DNA of 54,971 bases, from NCBI GenBank assembly GCA_009781915.1, contig WQUW01000002.1:1-54971 (forward strand). The letters run 5' to 3'. This stretch comes from Treponema sp. Its GTDB lineage: Bacteria > Spirochaetota > Spirochaetia > Treponematales > Breznakiellaceae. The notes below the pieces were generated by a model. It worked only from the letters and a program-made list of their open reading frames with translations. It did no database searches and was not told the DNA's origin. A program made the position numbers and the translations under genes. Shown piece after piece: positions 17,822 through 24,463 of the stretch (position 1 is the stretch's first letter; the number at the start of each line of letters is the position of its first letter).

Positions 17822-18234
17822 CTAACTCCTAAAACCCTGCCAATTATATTACTTTTCGGCACAGCCCCGTAGTTACGTGAGTCGTAGGACTGGTGGGCGT
17901 TATCCCCAAGAGCGTAGAACATCCCCCCCGGCAGGGTCTGGGCAAGGCGCTTAACGGCAACCTCCCCCGCCGGAGTATAAAACACCACGACATCGCCGGG
18001 ACTGGGAACCCGCCACTGCGCAAGGTAGTTTCCGGAGCGGGGCAGTCTAATCCCGTAGAACACCCTGCACACAATAAGGATGGTTCCCGGTTCTATCGCG
18101 GGCCTCATGGAGTACCCCTCGGCAACCATGAAGTCAAAGGCGAACAGTTTGACAAACAGAGCGGTAATAAAGGCCATAAGAATGGCCCTTTCCACGGACA
18201 ATTTTTTTTTGCCTGTAGCGGCGGTTTTTCCCAA
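17818..18234 (-). CDS. lepB: signal peptidase I (compact form)
   Basis: A 138-residue S26 signal peptidase that removes signal peptides from exported proteins. One N-terminal membrane helix (ILMAFITALFVKLFAFDFM), then the nucleophile in GYSMRP (Ser42), the general-base Lys95 in AVKRL and the conserved GDNAHQSYDSRNYG box. It is shorter than E. coli LepB because the extra beta domain is missing, as in many Gram-positive-like enzymes. The start is TTG with GAGGGG about 10 nt upstream. It is the first gene of an operon with the penicillin-binding protein. Confidence 0.9.
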   Translation of the reverse strand: MGKTAATGKKKLSVERAILMAFITALFVKLFAFDFMVAEGYSMRPAIEPGTILIVCRVFYGIRLPRSGNYLAQWRVPSPGDVVVFYTPAGEVAVKRLAQTLPGGMFYALGDNAHQSYDSRNYGAVPKSNIIGRVLGVR

Positions 18235-18249
18235 TGCTCATTCCCCTCT

Positions 18250-18283
18250 TTGACAGTATAATCATTTATTTTGATTCTGTCGA
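18250..18283. promoter_or_regulatory. overlapping divergent promoters between lepB and the LysM-M23 gene
   Basis: For lepB (minus): -35 TCGACA (18278-18283), 17-nt spacer, -10 TATACT (18255-18260). For the M23 gene (plus): -35 TTGACA (18250-18255), 17-nt spacer, weak -10 GATTCT (18273-18278). The two interlock, so polymerase binding would be mutually exclusive. This fits joint control of envelope genes but is not proof of it. Confidence 0.55.
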
Positions 18284-18296
18284 TAAACCAGTAACC

Positions 18297-19646
18297 ATGA
18301 ATGATTTTGTGAACGGTCTTTTAAACGACCAGCGTGTTAAAAAGCGAAAAAAACCCGGCGGGCAGACATTCTTCAGGCCCCAAATCGCAGGCAAACCATC
18401 TTCTTCAAGGCCGGCATTCAGGCCCAAGGGGATAAGCGCCCTTTTCCAGCAAAACTCGAAAATTATCGAAAAGATACAGCAGGAGCCGGCGAAAATTCAC
18501 CGCAGGAATCCGGTTGTCCGGCAAAGGCAGACGGAGGTTCCCGCCAGGGAAGCCGCGCCAGTCGAGCGGGAGCGGTTTCAGGCCAGATCGCCTTCTCCCC
18601 GGCGGGAAAGAAGCTGGACTTCCTTCGCGCTTTCGGCTACTTCCATCACGGTGATTTTTTCGCTGGTTCTTGGCGTGTTTTTTATCATCTACAGCCAGAA
18701 CGGAAGCCTGGACTGGACGGGCCGGAATGTCATAAGCCTTTCGGGGGACTCGTCCGTTCACCACAGCCTGGCCCGTTACGCCGGGGTAAGCGCGAGGGAG
18801 CAGCTCGCCTTCGAGTCTGCCGATCCTGCCGATCCCGCCGAACCTGCTGTGCAGACCGTACAGGCCGCCGCCGCCGCTGTGGGGGCGATACCGCTGGACT
18901 TAATGGAGACATTCGCGTGGCAGACCTACCGGGTTAGAAGGGGCGATTCTGTTTCTACAATAGCCGCCGCCTTTTCTGTTTCGATGGACGCCATTATCGC
19001 CTCCAACGGAATTACCAACGCCAGAGCTTTGCGGGAAGGGGAAACCCTGCGGATTCCGAACATGGACGGGATTCCCCACGTAGTCCGGGCCGGCGACAGT
19101 CTTTCGGGAATTTCCGCTTCCTTCGGGGTTCCTCTGGAAGCGATTCTGGACGCCAATGACATTCAAAGCGATGTTATCTACGCCGGCACGACCTTGTTCA
19201 TCCCCGGAGCCAGAATGAACAGGGACGAGCTAAGAATGGCCCTTGGAGACCGGCTCCTTATTCACCCTGTCAGGGGAGCAAGGCTGACATCGCCCTTTGG
19301 CTGGCGAAACGATCCCTTCACGGGTGTGCGGCGGCATCACGCTGCCGTAGATTTAGCCGCCCCTCAGGGAACGCCGATAGTAGCCGCCAAGGACGGGAGG
19401 GTTTCGACCGTGGGCGTTGACCGGGTATTCGGGAATTTTATCATCCTTACCCACGCTAACGGCTTTCAAACCCTGTACGCCCATCTGCATACCGTTACGG
19501 CGCGGCGGGGAGAGCAGGTGCGGCAGGGCGCGGTAATAGGGACGGTAGGCAATACCGGGCGCAGTACGGGGCCCCACCTTCATTTCGCAGTGTACAGAAA
19601 CAATAGGGCGGTAAACCCTCTTGACTTTATAAATCCCAGAAGTTAG
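18297..19646 (+). CDS. LysM-LysM-M23 peptidoglycan endopeptidase
   Basis: A 449-residue cell-wall hydrolase or LytM-type division factor. The cytoplasmic N-terminus is basic and low in structure. A membrane helix lies near residue 120 (SITVIFSLVLGVFFIIY), then two LysM domains (YRVRRGDSVSTIAAAFSVSM; HVVRAGDSLSGISASFGVPL). The C-terminal M23 domain has zinc ligands in HHAAVDLAAP and the HLHF motif (TGPHLHF). All metal-binding residues seem present, so it may be an active endopeptidase. The ATG at 18297 (MNDFVNGLL) is preferred; a frame extending to 18234 runs through the promoter region. Confidence 0.88.
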   Translation: MNDFVNGLLNDQRVKKRKKPGGQTFFRPQIAGKPSSSRPAFRPKGISALFQQNSKIIEKIQQEPAKIHRRNPVVRQRQTEVPAREAAPVERERFQARSPSPRRERSWTSFALSATSITVIFSLVLGVFFIIYSQNGSLDWTGRNVISLSGDSSVHHSLARYAGVSAREQLAFESADPADPAEPAVQTVQAAAAAVGAIPLDLMETFAWQTYRVRRGDSVSTIAAAFSVSMDAIIASNGITNARALREGETLRIPNMDGIPHVVRAGDSLSGISASFGVPLEAILDANDIQSDVIYAGTTLFIPGARMNRDELRMALGDRLLIHPVRGARLTSPFGWRNDPFTGVRRHHAAVDLAAPQGTPIVAAKDGRVSTVGVDRVFGNFIILTHANGFQTLYAHLHTVTARRGEQVRQGAVIGTVGNTGRSTGPHLHFAVYRNNRAVNPLDFINPRS

Positions 19647-19697
19647 AATAGCGGAATATCTTGTTGTTCGTGCCCTTTAGCGGGAAGGTTAGGTTGT

Positions 19698-19811
19698 ATG
19701 AGAAAGCTTGTGGTAATTCTCATCGCGTTTATCGCGGTTGTAACGTTTATAAGAGCTATTGATTATTCCCCCGGAATTGAAGCGTCCGGGGTTTCCGGAA
19801 TGTCCCCCTAA
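19698..19811 (+). CDS. 37-residue single-pass membrane peptide
   Basis: A short frame encoding one hydrophobic helix (KLVVILIAFIAVVTFI) followed by a short polar tail ending GVSGMSP. An AAGGTTAGG stretch about 5 nt before the ATG can serve as ribosome binding site. It lies between the M23 gene and a 65-aa gene on the same strand. Function is unknown. It could be a real small envelope protein or a chance frame. Confidence 0.4.
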   Translation: MRKLVVILIAFIAVVTFIRAIDYSPGIEASGVSGMSP

Positions 19812-19820
19812 AACAAGACC

Positions 19821-20018
19821 ATGACCTGTGAGAAAGCTGTGATCCTGAAATACGACCATGACACTTCTGGCCCCTCTTTTGATTCTGTGCTGGATACGGC
19901 GTGCCGGCGGCTGTGGGAGACGCATATTCAGTATTCAATCCGGCGTATTCAGGAAATGGAAGGGGAGTTGGACATCCTTGAAAAAGAACTGGATGAGTTT
20001 ATAGATTATCGGACGTAA
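19821..20018 (+). CDS. small acidic helical protein (65 aa)
   Basis: The first half is mixed (MTCEKAVILKYDHDTSGPSF) and the second half is a long helix rich in Glu and Ile/Leu heptads (RRIQEMEGELDILEKELDEF), suggesting a coiled coil. It ends 21 bp before the acyltransferase. No known domain is seen. The ribosome binding site is weak (AAACAAGACC). Moderate codon regularity supports it as real. Confidence 0.5.
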   Translation: MTCEKAVILKYDHDTSGPSFDSVLDTACRRLWETHIQYSIRRIQEMEGELDILEKELDEFIDYRT

Positions 20019-20024
20019 AATACG

Positions 20025-20030
20025 TATAAT
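20025..20030 (+). promoter_or_regulatory. -10 box close to the plsC start
   Basis: A perfect TATAAT ends 9 nt before the acyltransferase ATG. No good -35 is visible at 16-18 nt. There is no ribosome binding site, so a nearly leaderless transcript is likely. Confidence 0.45.
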
Positions 20031-20039
20031 TGTACAAGC

Positions 20040-21293
20040 ATGATAGAAGGAAAAGAACGCCACGCCGTAACGTACCGGTTTTCGGCGGCGGTTTTGCGAA
20101 GATGGCTGTGCCGCAAGTTTAATTTTGAATGTGATACGATTGATGTCGGACACTCGCCGTACATTGTTATATCAAACCACCTTACCAACTGGGATCCGCT
20201 TCTTATCGCGATGAGCTTTAAGAAGAATATGTATTTTCTGGCCAGCGATTACGTATACCGGGTGGGCCTAAAAAGCAAGCTGCTTAGGTTTCTTTTTTCG
20301 CCGATTGCGCGGGCGCGGACAACGGTAGAAACGTCAGCGGTTATTACCATATTCAAGCACCTTAGGGAAAAGTGCAATATCTGCATTTTCGCGGAGGGCA
20401 ATAACCCGTTTGACGGCGAGACGGGGGAAATACCGCCTTCTATCGGCAAACTAATAAAGAAGTCCGGGGTGGCGATGGTAACCTACCGCTTTACCGGAAC
20501 GTACTTTTCCTTTCCCCGGTGGTCGCGTTTTATGCACCGGGGCAAATCGGAAGGGCGGCTTGTGCAAATCTACAGCCCCGAAAAAATCGCCGCCATGACC
20601 GAGGACGAAATTTACGAGGCGATAAAAAAAGACATATACGTTAACGCATACGAAGAGCAGAAAAAAAACCCGGTTATTTTCCGGGGAAAAAACCCCGCCG
20701 AGTACCTTGAAACGGCCCTGTACTGCTGCCCCAAGTGCAGGCAGTTTTCGACCCTGAAAAGCAAGGGCGACAAGCTGTTTTGCAAGTGCGGCTTCCGTGT
20801 GCGTTACAACGAATCCGGCTTTTTTGAAATGCCGGGCAAAGACGAACAGCCCCCGTTTACGACAATTCTGGACTGGTCGAAATGGCAGAAAGGCAAAATA
20901 ACCGCCCTTGCGGAAAAAACGCTTTCCCTTGACAGCAACGTGCCGATTTTTACCGATCCGGGCCAGAAACTGTACCGTGTAAAAAGGGCGCGCTATAACT
21001 CATTCATGGCGAAAGGCTCGCTGTACTTGTACAACGACAGGCTCTCCTTTGTCAAAGCCAACTCCGAAATAATAGAGTTCCCCCTTGATACAATAGCGGA
21101 CGTCTCCGTTGTCCTGAAAATGGCCCTATTGTTCTCCACCAATGACGGCGAGCTGTACGAAATCCACTCGAACCACCCGATAAGCGCGACAAAGTACCTA
21201 GAGATGATCAAGACGATAAAGGCAATGACGAAGGGGGCCAATGGGGGTCATGGCAACGAGTATGGAAATGGGTTTTTGAAACGCATTTCTTGA
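20040..21293 (+). CDS. PlsC-like 1-acylglycerol-3-phosphate acyltransferase with zinc-ribbon insertion
   Basis: A 417-residue protein. Residues ~30-200 form the acyltransferase domain with NHLTNWD (the NHx4D catalytic motif, His47 and Asp52) and FAEGNN (Glu119), which binds the phosphate of the acceptor. It should acylate a lysophospholipid at the inner membrane. Downstream, CCPKC and CKCG form a zinc-ribbon-like pair (residues ~228-255), followed by a C-terminal region with PH-like strands (YLYNDRLSFVKANSEIIEFPLDTI). These additions are not part of ordinary PlsC (about 240 residues). No gene-specific substrate can be given. Confidence 0.85.
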   Translation: MIEGKERHAVTYRFSAAVLRRWLCRKFNFECDTIDVGHSPYIVISNHLTNWDPLLIAMSFKKNMYFLASDYVYRVGLKSKLLRFLFSPIARARTTVETSAVITIFKHLREKCNICIFAEGNNPFDGETGEIPPSIGKLIKKSGVAMVTYRFTGTYFSFPRWSRFMHRGKSEGRLVQIYSPEKIAAMTEDEIYEAIKKDIYVNAYEEQKKNPVIFRGKNPAEYLETALYCCPKCRQFSTLKSKGDKLFCKCGFRVRYNESGFFEMPGKDEQPPFTTILDWSKWQKGKITALAEKTLSLDSNVPIFTDPGQKLYRVKRARYNSFMAKGSLYLYNDRLSFVKANSEIIEFPLDTIADVSVVLKMALLFSTNDGELYEIHSNHPISATKYLEMIKTIKAMTKGANGGHGNEYGNGFLKRIS

Positions 21294-21332
21294 AAAGAGC
21301 TTGGCGTTAAGCCTCCGGCGTTTAACCCTGCT

Positions 21333-21352
21333 AGCCATCGCTCCACTGCACC
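21333..21352. repeat. direct repeat flanking vapBC1 (distal copy)
   Basis: AGCCATCGCTCCACTGCACC. The core GCTCCACTGCACC (13 bp) recurs at 22110-22122 on the other side of vapBC1, where a GCCATCG also lies just upstream. This would fit a toxin-antitoxin cassette that moved as a unit. The surrounding 21294-21398 holds no gene; it has a GC-rich hairpin near 21358-21378 without a T run. Confidence 0.5.
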
Positions 21353-21398
21353 TGCTCACCCCCGCCTCGTCTGCGGGGCGGGTCAAAAAACAACATTC

Positions 21399-21773
21399 TT
21401 ACGGACGATTCCAAATCCTCACCCTTTCGTAACTGCATTTTAGGAAATGAGGGTCATGGGTAACTATTTCCGCATCGTATACTATTGCTGTTGCCCCAAT
21501 AATTGCATCAGGCAACTTAAGCTTTGAAAGCCGGCTTAATGCTATGGTTTCATTTTCTATTGCGGCGTTAATTGGCGCTACAGGAACAAGCCGGAGAAAC
21601 TCATTGATCGTATGTTCCTCATCTGGCGTAATATCAGGATGTTTCAATAATTCAAGTTTAACTATGACACTGACAAAGCATTCGTGCTGCGAAAACAATA
21701 AAGGCAAATCAACTACAGAGCTTCCCTGTTTGAGAAAATCAATAATCACATTGGTATCAAGCAGGAGCCTCAT
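21399..21773 (-). CDS. vapC: VapC-type PIN-domain toxin 1
   Basis: A 124-residue PIN-domain ribonuclease toxin. The acidic metal-binding residues are in LLLDTNVIIDFL (first Asp), the Glu of VKLELL, and LPDAIIGATA (third Asp), with a further Asp in EIVTHDPHFL. VapC toxins cleave tRNA or rRNA and arrest growth until bound by their antitoxin. The start is ATG (MRLLLDTN), one base after the antitoxin stop (TAG-C-ATG), so the pair is co-translated. A second, divergent pair is at 53787-54402, and a scar with the same antitoxin/toxin junction lies at 27186. Confidence 0.9.
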   Translation of the reverse strand: MRLLLDTNVIIDFLKQGSSVVDLPLLFSQHECFVSVIVKLELLKHPDITPDEEHTINEFLRLVPVAPINAAIENETIALSRLSKLKLPDAIIGATAIVYDAEIVTHDPHFLKCSYERVRIWNRP

Positions 21774-21774
21774 G

Positions 21775-22050
21775 CTAATTGCCCCATTCTTCCCTGACCT
21801 TGCGCTGATACGCAACACCGTCAAGGTTGCCGAAGGCATTTTTACCAAGACTACCCTGTAAGCTTTGAAGTTTTGCCCTTACTTCCCCTGCGTCCAGTTT
21901 GTTGGCACAATTCGCCAGAGTGTATTCAAGGTCTTTATTTTCCAAAACAGCAGTGATGGTAAGTATGGCTTTCCCTACCGGTACTTCAGGGGGCACATCA
22001 ACAAAAAACCTGCGCCCGGGCGGTATCTGGACAGTTTGTTCTATCGTCAT
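21775..22050 (-). CDS. vapB: VapB-type antitoxin 1
   Basis: A 91-residue protein starting MTIEQTVQIPPGRRFFVDVP, a beta-rich N-terminal dimerisation/DNA-binding region with the PPEVPVGKAILT motif, then a C-terminal toxin-binding tail ending DGVAYQRKVREEW. The same start and tail motifs occur in antitoxin 2 (53787). The antitoxin should neutralise the PIN toxin and repress the operon. The -10 box TATACT lies 6 nt before the ATG with no ribosome binding site, so the mRNA is predicted to be leaderless. Confidence 0.88.
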   Translation of the reverse strand: MTIEQTVQIPPGRRFFVDVPPEVPVGKAILTITAVLENKDLEYTLANCANKLDAGEVRAKLQSLQGSLGKNAFGNLDGVAYQRKVREEWGN

Positions 22051-22056
22051 ACGTCA

Positions 22057-22086
22057 AGTATAGCGGTATGCCTGAATTAATAGCAA
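22057..22086 (-). promoter_or_regulatory. vapBC1 promoter (leaderless type)
   Basis: Minus strand: -35 TTGCTA (22081-22086), 18-nt spacer, -10 TATACT (22057-22062), then 6 nt and the ATG at 22050. Confidence 0.7.
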
Positions 22087-22109
22087 GCCAGCCATCGCCC
22101 CCCCACAAT

Positions 22110-22122
22110 GCTCCACTGCACC
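22110..22122. repeat. direct repeat flanking vapBC1 (proximal copy)
   Basis: GCTCCACTGCACC, identical to 21340-21352. It lies between the vapBC1 promoter and the porin copy 1 terminator. Confidence 0.5.
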
Positions 22123-22133
22123 CCCCCGTAAAA

Positions 22134-22170
22134 CAAAAAAGCCCGGCGCAATCGCACCGGGCTTTTTTTA
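22134..22170 (-). terminator. porin copy 1 terminator (bidirectional)
   Basis: A stem of AGCCCGGTGC / GCGCCGGGCT (one G-T pair) with a 4-nt loop is flanked by A and T runs on both sides, so it can stop transcription from either strand. The sequence from the porin stop through this terminator to TTGTTTTACGGG is shared with porin copy 2. Confidence 0.9.
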
Positions 22171-22183
22171 CACGTAGCCTAAA

Positions 22184-23428
22184 CTAGAAAGACACCCGCA
22201 CCAGTGCGTATACACCGATGTTTGTGCCATGCCCAGTAAATCTAGTGGGGCCCCAAGAAGCAAGTGCATAATTTTCATTGCCAAGGTCAAAGTTGAGAAT
22301 AGCGCCAAGCTCCACAAAGGAAGCGGCGGTAACTCTGAACTGGACAGCAGGCCGAATCTGGATAAAGCTGTCTTCATCTTCGAAAGTGGCCCCATTCCTG
22401 ACGCTCCAGTGGTGCATCTGCTGGAAACCAGTCCACAGACCACCCATTACATAGTGTACGTCAAGGCGGGGAACTACAATGTCGCTAAGAGCGTATGCGC
22501 CAGAAAGCCATACCCAGATATGGTTGGAATAACCGTCTGCGTCCCTAAAGTCGCTATTCCCCAGCATACCGAAACTAAAGCCCAAGCGCAGATCCAAGTT
22601 CTCAACCAGCCCGGTATGACCAACTGTGGCATAGAAGCGCATATCACCCCAATCGCTAAACTCATCAAGGTTCATAAACAATGCGGTAAAAGCGGCGTGC
22701 AAGCCGGGCATCCCAAGGTAAGAAAAGCTAAGGTAGCCCGCAGAAGGGGTCGCATGGAACGGGTTTACATCGGTAGGGTCAGTCGGATCGGTGACTACCC
22801 ACAGTTGTTTGTTGCCAAAGCCGGAAGTACCCACATTGCTGGCTGTCCGCAAACCAGCGGTTACCCTAAGAAGGTCGGGCATAATGTACGAAAGCTGAAA
22901 GGTTCCCAGCATTTGGGTAGTATTGCCTGTGCCATCCAGCGTCATTGCGCCAGTGCCGGCGCTGAAAGCGCCAAAGCCAAGAACAAGTCCGTCCATGGGC
23001 CGCACAATCGTCTGAACGCCAATGCCGCCGCCGACTTCTTGGTGGTGCATTCTGTCCAGCGGGGCAAAGAACCCGTACTCAACACGTCCGCCCTGTACGG
23101 TGATCATGTTGTCCATAAAGGACATCCAGCCGAAGCCCCAGTCAAATGCGGCGGGGAGATTTCCCAAGCCAGCAGTGTGGCCCTGGGCCCTGATACGGAA
23201 TGTTAAGCCAGCGGTATTGTCGGCGTTGGCAAACCGCGCGTCCAACTGCGTCCTAAAAGGCGTGTTGGCAGCATCCCAGTTAATCGGCGCCACACGTACG
23301 TCATCATCGCCTTCAAGGAAGAACATACCAAAGCCTCCGCTTGCAAGGCCGTTGAATGTCCAGCCCTGAGCGAATGCCCCCCCGCCCGCAAGGGCGAGAG
23401 CCACGAAAACAAGCAACATTTTCTTCAT
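22184..23428 (-). CDS. outer membrane beta-barrel porin, expressed copy (porin 1)
   Basis: A 414-residue outer membrane protein. The signal peptide is MKKMLLVFVALALAGGGAFA. The mature part has alternating-hydrophobic strands and ends in VGVYALVRVSF-type residues with a terminal Phe, the signature of a BAM-inserted barrel. It shares long near-identical blocks with porin 2 (25718-27115), such as APINWDAANTPFRTQLDARF and GLVENLDLRLGFS, separated by divergent segments probably exposed as surface loops. A strong promoter and an AGGGGG ribosome binding site precede it. The DNA match to porin 2 starts about 5 bp before the ATG and runs past the terminator. Confidence 0.9.
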   Translation of the reverse strand: MKKMLLVFVALALAGGGAFAQGWTFNGLASGGFGMFFLEGDDDVRVAPINWDAANTPFRTQLDARFANADNTAGLTFRIRAQGHTAGLGNLPAAFDWGFGWMSFMDNMITVQGGRVEYGFFAPLDRMHHQEVGGGIGVQTIVRPMDGLVLGFGAFSAGTGAMTLDGTGNTTQMLGTFQLSYIMPDLLRVTAGLRTASNVGTSGFGNKQLWVVTDPTDPTDVNPFHATPSAGYLSFSYLGMPGLHAAFTALFMNLDEFSDWGDMRFYATVGHTGLVENLDLRLGFSFGMLGNSDFRDADGYSNHIWVWLSGAYALSDIVVPRLDVHYVMGGLWTGFQQMHHWSVRNGATFEDEDSFIQIRPAVQFRVTAASFVELGAILNFDLGNENYALASWGPTRFTGHGTNIGVYALVRVSF

Positions 23429-23512
23429 TTAAGAACCCCCTACACAATTTACATAACCCCCGGGAGAAATGGCCCACAGCCACCTGTAACCCCCCTCTTG
23501 GGTCTAGCCGCC

Positions 23513-23542
23513 AGTATACCATGTTGCGTATACCTCTGTCAA
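23513..23542 (-). promoter_or_regulatory. strong promoter of porin 1
   Basis: Minus strand: -35 TTGACA (23537-23542), 18-nt spacer, -10 TATACT (23513-23518). GGTATAC occurs twice, 14 nt apart, across the spacer and -10, and could be an operator. The leader is about 78 nt and ends with AGGGGG, 8 nt before the ATG. No such promoter exists upstream of porin 2. Confidence 0.85.
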
Positions 23543-23756
23543 GTTTTTTTTATCGTCCCCATCGACAAAATATTGAAAAATGACGTAATTTTTTCAAAAA
23601 AAGAGTTGGATATAAACCGCAGGTTCCATAGTAGTGAACTTGTAGTTTTATAGCTGCTTCCACTGGAAAAGCCCTGCCCTAACTGTACACCTAACCTCGA
23701 AGCAAAACGCATCTTTGCGCAGTATATAGCCTGTGGCAGCTTGCCGTCGAGTAAAC

Positions 23757-23785
23757 TTGACGCAGGGGCGGCTGGCGGCTATATT
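23757..23785 (+). promoter_or_regulatory. promoter of the PD-(D/E)XK-like gene
   Basis: -35 TTGACG (23757-23762), 17-nt spacer, -10 TATATT (23780-23785). The stretch 23543-23756 between this and the porin 1 promoter holds no gene; it has an A/T-rich part near 23570-23605. Confidence 0.75.
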
Positions 23786-23805
23786 CAACACACAGGAGCG
23801 CAAAC

Positions 23806-24384
23806 ATGGCAGAGACACTGGCCGAGGCTTTGGCTCGCCCTCAGGCAACCCCGCAGGAGTTATGGGCGATACTACAGGAAAACGCCGCGCAGCAGAAAGA
23901 AACAGACCGGCTATTAAAAGAAACCAGAAAGCAGATCGACAGGAACAATAAAATCGTAGGAGAGCTTGGCAATAGCTTTGGCGAAATTGTCGAGCATCTG
24001 GTCGCACCGGGAATACAGGAGCGCTTTGCCGACATGGGCCTGCATTTTGACAACCTGTCTCCCAACGTACGGATGATGGAAAACAAAAAGACGATAGCGG
24101 AGATAGACCTGCTGCTTGGAAACAGGGAAATTCTTATGGCAGTAGAGGTAAAGTCCAAACCGCACATAAATGACATTGAAGTACACGAGAACCGGCTTGA
24201 ACGTCTGCGAGAGTGGTACGACCAGCGCGGCGACCACCGCAAGCTCTACGGCACTCTTGCCGGGGCGGTGTTCGGCGAGGCGGAAAAGGCCGCCGCCATC
24301 AATGCCGGGTTTTACGTCATAATCCAGACCGGGGACACCATGAAGATAGAAACCCCCAAAGGCTTTACCCCACGGGAATGGTAG
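23806..24384 (+). CDS. PD-(D/E)XK nuclease-like protein (DUF3782-like)
   Basis: A 192-residue protein. Residues 1-60 form a helical, probably coiled region rich in Gln, Glu and Lys (ENAAQQKETDRLLKETRKQI). The C-terminal domain has the restriction-endonuclease-like core: Asp101 in AEIDLLLG and Glu114-x-Lys116 in AVEVKSKP. This is the D...ExK pattern of the PD-(D/E)XK superfamily. Proteins of this layout are common in spirochetes and cyanobacteria and lack a proven function. AGGAG lies 7 nt before the ATG. It is 79 bp upstream of the recombinase gene and could be co-transcribed, so a role in the local DNA rearrangement is conceivable. Confidence 0.75.
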   Translation: MAETLAEALARPQATPQELWAILQENAAQQKETDRLLKETRKQIDRNNKIVGELGNSFGEIVEHLVAPGIQERFADMGLHFDNLSPNVRMMENKKTIAEIDLLLGNREILMAVEVKSKPHINDIEVHENRLERLREWYDQRGDHRKLYGTLAGAVFGEAEKAAAINAGFYVIIQTGDTMKIETPKGFTPREW

Positions 24385-24426
24385 CGTCCCCGGCATAGAC
24401 CCCATAAAAATGCCTCCGACCATGCG

Positions 24427-24443
24427 GCGTGTGTTAGATTTGT
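24427..24443. repeat. direct repeat upstream of the recombinase gene
   Basis: GCGTGTGTTAGATTTGT; a near-identical GCGTGTGTTAATTTGT occurs at 25645-25660 past the recombinase stop. A third partial copy, GTGTGTTAATTT, follows at once (24442-24453). These could be binding or crossover sites of the recombinase. Confidence 0.55.
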
Positions 24444-24463
24444 GTGTTAATTTTTCATTCATT

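Noticed and set aside
22229-23206. A 325-codon plus-strand frame across porin 1
   Set aside because: Shadow of the porin on the other strand; it has no start signals or recognisable domain.
23429-23512. Riboswitch in the ~78-nt porin 1 leader
   Set aside because: The leader is short, and no known aptamer core or terminator/antiterminator is visible.
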